A stretch of 12,679 bases of DNA from Acidobacteria bacterium UBA6911. Lineage in GTDB: Bacteria; Acidobacteriota; UBA6911. Each line of letters begins with the position of its first letter. Position 1 is the stretch's first letter. The notes beneath the pieces were generated by a model, which saw only the letters and a program-made list of their open reading frames with translations, ran no database searches and was not told where the DNA came from. Positions 6,674-12,679 of the stretch are shown piece by piece. Position numbers and translations under genes: made by a program. The stretch is taken from contig DKBB01000373.1 in the NCBI GenBank assembly GCA_002451015.1, positions 1-12,679 of the forward strand. Reading direction: 5' to 3'.

Positions 6674-8455
6674 ATGAATATACCTATGCATCGATTCAAT
6701 TACACCAAATTAACAAAAGAGCAGATCGAACAGGCACTCAAAGCCACCGAATCCGGACCGTCGTGCATGTCCGAATTCTCGGATGTGCTTGTGGGCAAGT
6801 CCTTCAAAATTCTGACAGACAACGGCCCCGTCCTGGAATACAGCTTCAATAGAAAAAACCGATTGACCCTCTCCGAAAACAGTAGCGCTAAAGTTGAAGC
6901 GGGATACGGAGCACTCACACTGAAGCAAATCGTCTTCTTCTCTCATATGATTCCCGGGGCTCAGAAAGGCTACAACGTATTTGTGGATCTCGATACAAAC
7001 CTGGTCACTGTATTTGAAGTATGGCTGTCAAGCGGCAGAAAAGAAAAGACCCTGGGGAATAAGGAAATAACAGTAGACGACAGGGAAGTACAGCGCCAGA
7101 TATATTTCGGTTATGTCGAAGCCGCGGGTCAAAAACAGCCCGAAATACGCCATCACCTTACAAACAGGATCGAAGGCAAAGGGATGTACTGGAAACAGGA
7201 TACGGGCATCGAGACCCTGGAATTCTACGCCTCGGTCGTCTCGACTAATTTTGCCGAACTGACCCGGCACGCGGACGACCTCAGCTACTGCAGCCCGTCG
7301 GATTACATACTGGTCAACGATAACATGTTTATCTATGACAGGACCGAATGTGAATTTTCCGGTATTTTTACTCTGTTTGTCGCGGACCTGTTCAGCGAGA
7401 CCCAGGCGGGCGTGCGCCTCGGCTTCGATGAAAAGGATCAACTGGAATATTACATGTTCCGGGGAACGGGTAAAGTCGTAGGCCAACTGGCTTACCTGGA
7501 ACCGTTCGACGATCATGGCAAAGAGCCCATGGTGGTCCAGGCGGAATCGGACCCGCAAGCTCCGGGAAAAGGTCAGAGGCTGGTCTACCGACCCATAAGA
7601 GATTTTCAGCATATGACCGACGAAGAGGTCCACCAGGCTGCCCTGAAGAGCACCAAGGCATTTGGCGGAGTCGTCGATGTCCCACAGATGATAACCGGCA
7701 ACAATATGCCCTTCAGCGATCTGCTGGTCGGAAAGGAATTCACACTCCGTTACGACAACGACGGTCCGGTCCGGCACTACAAGATCACAGAAAAGTACAA
7801 ACTCAAGTACCGGGAGGACGGGGAGACCCAATGGCACGAGGAACCCTACCGGGCTTATGAGGCGGATGAAAATCTGGTATGGTTCAGCCATCTGCTGACC
7901 GACAGCAAACCGAGAGCGAGCGTGCAGGTCGCCCTGGACCTTTTGAACGGCCTTACCACCTGCATACATTCCCGGATGGGAACCCCGTATTTCGGAAACG
8001 AGACAACTTATTACGCCATTTTCGGGGTAGCGGAAATGGAGGGATTGAAACATCCACAATACGTGCGCCACAAATTCACGGATGAACTGGTAGGTCATGC
8101 CTTTTCATGGTCCTACAGCGACCAGATGACCTCCATGCATCTTTACACTACGCCTCACTCCATGTCCTGGACCATATTCACGGAAAACCAGACCATGGGA
8201 GCCCAGTGGGGCTCTCCCTGTATTTATGTCAAAGTCCGGGACGGCGTCTATATATTCGTTCAAAACGAGGAAGCCTGCAACGGCGCCCAGATGTGCGTCA
8301 TGATCAACACCAAAATCACGCATGACTGCGGCTTTGGATTTTCCGGAGGAGCGGGGGGCGTGAACCTCGGCCTGACCGGGGCGATAGGCCGCCATATCGG
8401 ACAGTTTCACGTAAAGGAATACTTCGGCCTGAATCCGAAAAGAAAGGGAGTGTAA
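6674..8455 (+). CDS. MoaF-like protein, internally duplicated (two fused MoaF units)
   Basis: 593 residues, about twice a MoaF-type protein. No signal peptide or membrane segment. Each half holds two beta-rich, lipocalin/calycin-like parts. The first parts align as FSDVLVGKSF (35-44) with FSDLLVGKEF (347-356), then NGPVLEY with DGPVRHY, FFSHMI with WFSHLL, and VFVDLDTNLVT with VALDLLNGLTT. The second parts align as RHHLTNRIEGK (159-169) with RHKFTDELVGH (465-475), CSP (206) with GSP (513), and KVVGQL with RHIGQF; the offset is about 306-312 throughout. MoaF is named for a gene in the Klebsiella moaEF region, but its reaction is not established; similar folds bind or convert small hydrophobic molecules. 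AGGAGG lies 7 nt before the ATG. The stop is one base before the next ATG, so the SnoaL-like gene is translationally linked. Assignment to MoaF is by motif pattern, without a search. Confidence 0.78.
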   Translation: MNIPMHRFNYTKLTKEQIEQALKATESGPSCMSEFSDVLVGKSFKILTDNGPVLEYSFNRKNRLTLSENSSAKVEAGYGALTLKQIVFFSHMIPGAQKGYNVFVDLDTNLVTVFEVWLSSGRKEKTLGNKEITVDDREVQRQIYFGYVEAAGQKQPEIRHHLTNRIEGKGMYWKQDTGIETLEFYASVVSTNFAELTRHADDLSYCSPSDYILVNDNMFIYDRTECEFSGIFTLFVADLFSETQAGVRLGFDEKDQLEYYMFRGTGKVVGQLAYLEPFDDHGKEPMVVQAESDPQAPGKGQRLVYRPIRDFQHMTDEEVHQAALKSTKAFGGVVDVPQMITGNNMPFSDLLVGKEFTLRYDNDGPVRHYKITEKYKLKYREDGETQWHEEPYRAYEADENLVWFSHLLTDSKPRASVQVALDLLNGLTTCIHSRMGTPYFGNETTYYAIFGVAEMEGLKHPQYVRHKFTDELVGHAFSWSYSDQMTSMHLYTTPHSMSWTIFTENQTMGAQWGSPCIYVKVRDGVYIFVQNEEACNGAQMCVMINTKITHDCGFGFSGGAGGVNLGLTGAIGRHIGQFHVKEYFGLNPKRKGV

Positions 8456-8456
8456 T

Positions 8457-9242
8457 ATGAACATCCTGAAATCCAGATCAAAACCGGGCGACATTCCGGA
8501 TCAGCCGAATGAAAGGCGACGGTCGTTTATGTGGAAGATCGGCGCCACCATGTCCGCTGTGCTGGCTTCAGCCGTTTCGGGCAAGTCAGGTCCCGAGATA
8601 AATCAGGGCTCGGGATTGAAAAACCAGATTGACCGTCTCTCCAGTCAGCTGGGAATCCTCGAAGACGAGAATGCGATCCGCAGACTGCATCAAACCTATG
8701 AAGATTTCCTCAACCAAGGCAGTTACGAAAAAGTCATGAACCTGTTCATCGACGACGGGGAGGTACTATTCAAGGGCGGAATATTCAGATGCAAGTCCGG
8801 AGGCGTCTCTCGCCTCTACAGCAAGCGCTTCAAATCCGGTTCAACCGGAAAGACGATTGAAACGGCTCCCGGCTTTCAGCCCGACGCCGAACTACAGCAG
8901 GAATTCATTAAGGTAACGGTGGATCGCAAATCGGCCAGCGCGAGATTTCCTTATTCCATTCAGGTAGGAACCCCCATAATTTCGGATTCACAACTGGTGA
9001 AAATGGCGCGCCTGCACGGCGAAGGAATCATGAAATGGTGGGAGGGTGGAACATATGAAGCAACCTACGTGAAGTGTCTAAAGACCGGGGATTGGAAAAT
9101 CAAGAGACTGGAACACCGGGTTCTGGCTGAGGCTAACTATAGACCCGGAAAGTCCCGCGCCAGACCGATTTCCGTCCCCCTCCTCTCAAAGGTATATCCT
9201 GAGGACCCGGCCGGACCGGACATATTAATCGAACACGCATAG
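8457..9242 (+). CDS. Tat-exported SnoaL/NTF2-like domain protein
   Basis: 261 residues. The N-terminus has a twin-arginine type motif, RRRSFMWK (20-27), followed by a moderately hydrophobic run (28-40) ending ASAVSG, predicting export as a folded protein through Tat; cleavage near residue 39 is an estimate. Residues about 54-72 may be a short coiled segment. The domain from about 68 to 225 looks like a SnoaL/NTF2-like cone barrel: it starts LEDENAIRRLHQTYEDFLNQG and continues with YEKVMNLFIDDGEVLFKGG, the usual 'helix, length of day, strand' layout of this fold; the barrel end has WWEGGTYEATYVK and GDWKIKRLEH. Members bind or convert small organic molecules (cyclases, isomerases, dehydratases) or are non-enzymatic. 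It starts one base after the MoaF-like stop with AAAGGGAG as ribosome site inside that gene, so both are made together. Confidence 0.82.
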   Translation: MNILKSRSKPGDIPDQPNERRRSFMWKIGATMSAVLASAVSGKSGPEINQGSGLKNQIDRLSSQLGILEDENAIRRLHQTYEDFLNQGSYEKVMNLFIDDGEVLFKGGIFRCKSGGVSRLYSKRFKSGSTGKTIETAPGFQPDAELQQEFIKVTVDRKSASARFPYSIQVGTPIISDSQLVKMARLHGEGIMKWWEGGTYEATYVKCLKTGDWKIKRLEHRVLAEANYRPGKSRARPISVPLLSKVYPEDPAGPDILIEHA

Positions 9243-9275
9243 AAGACGCGGTTTTTGTAAGACCCAACGAAGTTG

Positions 9276-9298
9276 AGCCCCGCGCACAGCGGGGCTTT
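9276..9298 (+). terminator. Intrinsic terminator of the MoaF-like/SnoaL-like operon
   Basis: AGCCCCGC (9276-9283) and GCGGGGCT (9289-9296) form a perfect GC-rich 8-bp stem with a 5-nt loop, followed by a short T-run (9296-9298, then AA). It begins 34 bp after the SnoaL-like stop codon. The short T-run is the only weakness. Confidence 0.75.
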
Positions 9299-9449
9299 AA
9301 CGGTACGCACTCCCTCCCGTCCCGGACTTACCGTTTCGCATTTCTTGAGCATGATTCTTCAACAGGAAACGGGAAAAGCTTGAACGAAAATGACGCTTCT
9401 CATACGGTATCCGTGCACACCCCGTCATGGTCTCTTCAATACAATGGTA

Positions 9450-9477
9450 TTGACGCAACACGATTTCCATTTATACT
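9450..9477 (+). promoter_or_regulatory. Sigma70-type promoter of the methyltransferase-phosphatase gene
   Basis: TTGACG (9450-9455) and TATACT (9472-9477) are 16 bp apart, close to consensus. Transcription would start near 9484, giving a leader of about 40 nt. With the upstream terminator at 9276-9298 this separates the gene from the MoaF-like operon. Confidence 0.65.
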
Positions 9478-9523
9478 CTTCGGCATCGATAAATCAGAAG
9501 ACAAAACATAAAGGCAGGTGGCG

Positions 9524-10690
9524 ATGCTCATGGATAAACTCCTAAAGAAGTGGCTCTTACGATTTCTATTTATATTGATAGCATTTTCTGCAATTGCCGT
9601 CGCACAGGGACAGGAAGAACGCACCCCGGGCCGGATCCTGCAACCACAACATGCGGGCATATTGCTCATGGAATCGCGCCTCAAAATGGAAGAACCGGAC
9701 AAGGTTCTCCAGTTTATGGGGCTCAAAGACGGGGACATTGTCGCCGACATCGGATGTGGCAACGGCTTTTACACCTTGCGCCTGGCAGACAGGATAGGTC
9801 CCCGCGGCGTTGTCTTCGCAGTCGATGTTCAGCAGGGCATGCTCGATCAACTCGCCGAACGGCAAAAAGAAGCGAACATTACAAACGTTTATCCCATCCT
9901 CGGCGAATACGAGGATCCCCTGCTTCCGCCGGGCAAGGTCGACTGGATTCTCCTTGTCGACACCTACCATGAATTCAGCAATCCGGAAGCCATGCTCGCC
10001 CGCATGAAAGATTCGCTCGCCCCCGGCGGCCGCATAGCCCTCATTGAATACCGCGGCGAACGAAGCCCGGGCAAGAACCAGTTTCCAATCCCGTCCGATC
10101 ATGCGATGACCGTCGACCAGGTGATGCGGGAATGGTCTCCCGCCGGATTCGAACGCGTGACCCAAGTCAACTTTCTGCCCATACAGCATTTCTTTGTATT
10201 CAAAAACGCCGACGACAAGTCTCGCCCCGCCATCCGCGCACTCGATATGGGAAATACCCTGAATGCATCGACCTTCGACAACAAAGTCTACTTCGCCGGT
10301 CAGCCGGATGAAGAAGCACTCAAACAATTCGCTGATTTTGGGGTCAGGACGGTCATCAACCTTCGCACCGAAGAGGAACTGGCCGGTCTCGGCTTCGACG
10401 AAAAATCGGTCGTCGAAGGGGCCGGCATGACGTATGTGCACGCGCCCATGGATTCTAAAATGCCGGATGCTTCAACATTGCGGGAAATTATGAGTACCCT
10501 CGACACTGCCAAGGATACACCTGTCCTGCTCCACTGCTTCGACTCGAACCGTGTTGGAGCCATCTGGTCGCTATATTCGGGAAAGCAAGGCAATCTGTCC
10601 GTTTACGAGGCAATCGCCGAAGGAAAAGACGCCGGCATGCGCAACCCGGCCACCGAAAAGGCGGTACACGAATCACTTTCGAAACGCTAA
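9524..10690 (+). CDS. Secreted fusion of SAM-dependent methyltransferase and DUF442-type tyrosine phosphatase domain
   Basis: 388 residues from ATG 9524; GTG 9518 and ATG 9530 are other in-frame starts, and AAGG at 9511-9514 suits 9524 best. Residues 1-27 are a signal peptide (basic KLLKKW, hydrophobic core, AVA before Q28). Domain 1 (about 38-227) is a class I methyltransferase: motif I DIGCGNG (75-81), acidic Asp101 (FAVD) for the SAM ribose, then LLVDTYHEFSNPEAMLARM and LAPGGRIALIEYR, matching a known group of signal-peptide methyltransferases. Domain 2 (about 240-388) resembles DUF442/beta-lactamase-hydrolase-like phosphatases: FAGQPDEEALKQFADFGV (257-274), VINLRTEEE, and active-site loop HCFDSNR with Cys338 and Arg343. 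The loop lacks the glycine usual in such HCxSGNR-type loops. A SAM enzyme outside the cytoplasm is odd, since SAM supply there is unproven. Its last four bases overlap the convergent molybdopterin gene. Confidence 0.85.
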   Translation: MLMDKLLKKWLLRFLFILIAFSAIAVAQGQEERTPGRILQPQHAGILLMESRLKMEEPDKVLQFMGLKDGDIVADIGCGNGFYTLRLADRIGPRGVVFAVDVQQGMLDQLAERQKEANITNVYPILGEYEDPLLPPGKVDWILLVDTYHEFSNPEAMLARMKDSLAPGGRIALIEYRGERSPGKNQFPIPSDHAMTVDQVMREWSPAGFERVTQVNFLPIQHFFVFKNADDKSRPAIRALDMGNTLNASTFDNKVYFAGQPDEEALKQFADFGVRTVINLRTEEELAGLGFDEKSVVEGAGMTYVHAPMDSKMPDASTLREIMSTLDTAKDTPVLLHCFDSNRVGAIWSLYSGKQGNLSVYEAIAEGKDAGMRNPATEKAVHESLSKR

Positions 10691-12679
10691 TTCTTCGGTG
10701 AACCCGCCGGTTGCTGCCTGACTGGAGGTTCCGCTTTTGATATCCGGCACAGGGCGGTGCGGAGCGGGTAGGAACCGATTTCGGGATTGCAGTGGTCCGG
10801 GTCGTCGCTCATGCACACGTTGATGTTGGATTCGAAAGTCCCGTGAAGCGACGGCTCCTCACCCGGCATTTCGGGATACCACCAGCCGTGCTCTGCGTCG
10901 ATGATATTGGAATCCATCTTGTCGAAGTACTGCATCTTCTGGCGTATTCGTCCGCGCTTTGTTTCGATCCAGATCCAGTCACCCTCGGCGAGCCCCTCCG
11001 CACGGGCGGTTTTAGGATGGACTCTGACAATGGGATCGGGATAGTGCTTGCGAACCGAATCAACCTGGCGCCATTCCGCATGGTAGTAGAACAGGATCCT
11101 CCGGCCGCTGATCAGAGTATACGGATACTCCCGAACAAGCTCGGGATCCCCCTGCGGGCTTTCGGGCGGGACGATATATTTCGGCAGTGGATCGTAGCCC
11201 AGCGCTTCGAGTACGGTGGAACGCAGCTCCACTTTCCCCGTGGTCGTACCGAAACCCTGCTTCTCGTACTTCTTCTCTATTATGGGACGAAGGATAACCC
11301 TGGGAAAAGTCTTGAGCGTGTAACCCATCGGGGCCAACCTGTAGTCGATGACGTTTTCAAGCGTCTTCCAGGGCCAGTCCGCTTCCTGGCCGAGCCGGAT
11401 CCCGAGCTCCCGCCAGATGTCATAGTCCCGATAGTGCTCATATTGGCCCGGAACGATATGCGGAACAGCCGCTTCACGCGCCCATACATAGCTGCCATAA
11501 TCGCTGAACGCCCACACATCGGGCCGCTCCAGCCAGGTGGCGGACGGCAGCACGTAGTCCGCCAGTTCGGCGCTTGGAGTCATGAAGAACTCGTTGACAA
11601 CGTAGAGTTGCAAGTTGGGGCTCTTGAGTGCCTCATACACCGACCTGGTGGCAATCTCGGTGATCATGGGGTTGCTGTGGCTGGTAAAGAGTGCCGTGAG
11701 GGGGTAGGGATCCTTGGTGACGATGGTCCGGTAGGCGCTCGGCGTGTGGCTCTGGCACTGGTGAAACATCTCGTTGACGGGCGCTCCCCAGACCCGCTTG
11801 ATGTTCTTCATAAGCATCGTCTGCGTGTCATAGCTGGAAACGCGAAATCTGCTCGCCCCGATCATCTTCTTCCACTGGGATTCGGGCAACCTTTCCCAAA
11901 GCTCCATGTCACGCGTGGGCACGAGCCCCGGAGGCCCCATTTGGATTTCACCCCCCCTGACGTCGATATTCCCGCAAATGGCCGAAAGGATCCAGCGCGA
12001 GTGAATAGCCTGAATCGAAGAGTAGGAATGTTCCAGTCCTTCTCCCACCATGCAGCATGCAGGGCGGTTCCCGGCATACATACGCGCGGCTTCTTTAATA
12101 AGTTCTGACGATAAACCCGTGATTTCCGCTACACGCGACAGCGGGTACTCTTTCAACCGCTCCAGCAGGTCCTCGAACCCGTGGCACCATTTCTCGACGA
12201 ATTCCTTGTCGTAGAGTTCTTCATTCACGACGACGCCGATCATGCCAAGCACCAGGGCCGAATCCGTTCCCGGGCGCACAGGCAGCCAGACGTCGGCCAT
12301 GGATGCCGATTTGGTCTGGCAGGGATCGGCGACAATCAGTTTCGCGCCGCGTTTCTTTGCCTCCAGGATCGCTTTAGCGACCATCGGCCTGGCTGTCATC
12401 GGCTCGGCACCCAGCAGCATCAGGCACTTGGAATCCTTGCTCAACGCGTAGTTGGGGAACATGCCGACGATTGCATCGGCCATTATCGAACGCGGGCCGA
12501 AGCAGATCCGTTCCTGTCCAAGCAGGTTCGGAGAGCCGAACAGGTTGAAGAAACGGGCGCGGTATTCGTCATGCGTGCGGGCCGTTCCGCCCGACGCCCC
12601 CAGCGTCTCGCCTCCATAGCGGTCTCTGAGTTTGTCCAGCTTGTCGGCGATTTCGTCCAGGGCGTCCGCCCACTCGATC
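10687..12679 (-). CDS. Molybdopterin oxidoreductase (DMSO reductase superfamily, acetylene hydratase-like), N-terminus outside window
   Basis: 663 residues are visible; the frame runs off the right edge, so about 80-100 residues, including the expected N-terminal 4Fe-4S cysteines, are missing. The ATG at 12481-12483 is internal because the upstream codons continue the family pattern (YGGETLGASGGTARTHDEYR, LFGSPNLLGQERICFGPR). The Cys in ICFGPR (codon 12502-12504) is the expected Mo/W ligand. Further marks: SKCLMLLGAEP, AKLIVADPCQTKSASMADVWLPVRPGTDSAL in pieces, ICGNIDVRGGEI, ADYVLPSATWLERPD, and a C-terminal pterin-binding domain with VRVHPKTARAEGLAEGDWIWIETKRG and EHGWWYPE. The ending SDDPDHCNPEIGSYPLRTALCRI resembles acetylene hydratase-like enzymes; related members include hydroxyl-transferring and dehydroxylating enzymes. 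Whether it is a dehydrogenase, reductase, hydratase or dehydroxylase is open. Export signal and electron-transfer partners would lie outside the window. Confidence 0.92.
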   Translation of the reverse strand, partial: IEWADALDEIADKLDKLRDRYGGETLGASGGTARTHDEYRARFFNLFGSPNLLGQERICFGPRSIMADAIVGMFPNYALSKDSKCLMLLGAEPMTARPMVAKAILEAKKRGAKLIVADPCQTKSASMADVWLPVRPGTDSALVLGMIGVVVNEELYDKEFVEKWCHGFEDLLERLKEYPLSRVAEITGLSSELIKEAARMYAGNRPACCMVGEGLEHSYSSIQAIHSRWILSAICGNIDVRGGEIQMGPPGLVPTRDMELWERLPESQWKKMIGASRFRVSSYDTQTMLMKNIKRVWGAPVNEMFHQCQSHTPSAYRTIVTKDPYPLTALFTSHSNPMITEIATRSVYEALKSPNLQLYVVNEFFMTPSAELADYVLPSATWLERPDVWAFSDYGSYVWAREAAVPHIVPGQYEHYRDYDIWRELGIRLGQEADWPWKTLENVIDYRLAPMGYTLKTFPRVILRPIIEKKYEKQGFGTTTGKVELRSTVLEALGYDPLPKYIVPPESPQGDPELVREYPYTLISGRRILFYYHAEWRQVDSVRKHYPDPIVRVHPKTARAEGLAEGDWIWIETKRGRIRQKMQYFDKMDSNIIDAEHGWWYPEMPGEEPSLHGTFESNINVCMSDDPDHCNPEIGSYPLRTALCRISKAEPPVRQQPAGSPKN

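Noticed and set aside
7028..8098. 356-codon minus-strand open frame within the MoaF-like gene
   Set aside because: Shadow of a gene with internal repeats at protein level and a strong ribosome site; no family pattern on the minus strand.
9394..9546. About 50-codon plus-strand frame overlapping the promoter of the methyltransferase gene
   Set aside because: No ribosome site, and it runs through the promoter and into the next gene in another frame.
9566..10441. 291-codon minus-strand open frame within the methyltransferase-phosphatase gene
   Set aside because: Antisense to clear motifs (DIGCGNG, HCFDSNR); no domain seen in the minus frame.
10792..12108. 438-codon plus-strand open frame within the molybdopterin gene
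   Set aside because: Antisense shadow of a well-supported molybdopterin enzyme; no recognisable domain.
12481..12483. ATG as true start of the molybdopterin gene
   Set aside because: Upstream codons to the window edge continue the frame and include the metal-ligand region ICFGPR, so the real start is outside.

Overview
The window reads as a chromosomal stretch from an anaerobic, probably sulfate- or metal-reducing Desulfobacterota-like bacterium. That is an inference from gene content: a tungsten/molybdopterin aldehyde:ferredoxin oxidoreductase-type enzyme, a second molybdopterin enzyme resembling acetylene hydratase-like members of the DMSO reductase superfamily, an aryl-type zinc alcohol dehydrogenase, and a MoaF-like protein. 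No rRNA, tRNA, CRISPR array, transposase or phage gene was recognised. Nine protein-coding genes are supported; the two at the window edges are incomplete.

Layout. Left block, minus strand: the N-terminal third of a zinc alcohol dehydrogenase (1-455) and, upstream of it, an AOR-family oxidoreductase (727-2613). Each has its own recognisable promoter; the AOR promoter carries a perfect dyad inside its spacer. A 639-bp divergent region (2614-3252) separates this block from a plus-strand pair: a short-chain dehydrogenase/reductase (3253-4047) and a small metal-binding cupin (4143-4589). Converging on the cupin is a membrane-anchored protein with a C-terminal permuted NlpC/P60 (YiiX-type) peptidase/amidase domain (4716-6269, minus). 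A second divergent region (6273-6673), holding a terminator-like hairpin and a 7-bp inverted repeat, leads to a tight plus-strand pair: a MoaF-like protein made of two fused copies (6674-8455) and a Tat-signal SnoaL/NTF2-like protein (8457-9242), closed by a clear intrinsic terminator. Next, from its own promoter, comes a secreted protein fusing a SAM methyltransferase to a DUF442-type tyrosine phosphatase domain (9524-10690). Its stop codon overlaps that of the convergent molybdopterin oxidoreductase (10687-12679, minus, N-terminus outside the window).

How the genes may work together. The alcohol dehydrogenase and AOR enzyme could form an alcohol-aldehyde-acid oxidation route for an aromatic substrate, or run in reverse as reductions. 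The SDR, the cupin and the second molybdopterin enzyme fit the same theme of anaerobic handling of small aromatic or alicyclic compounds. The MoaF-duplication/SnoaL pair consists of two small-molecule-binding folds, one exported and one apparently cytoplasmic, and is the least explained part of the window. No substrate can be fixed from sequence alone.
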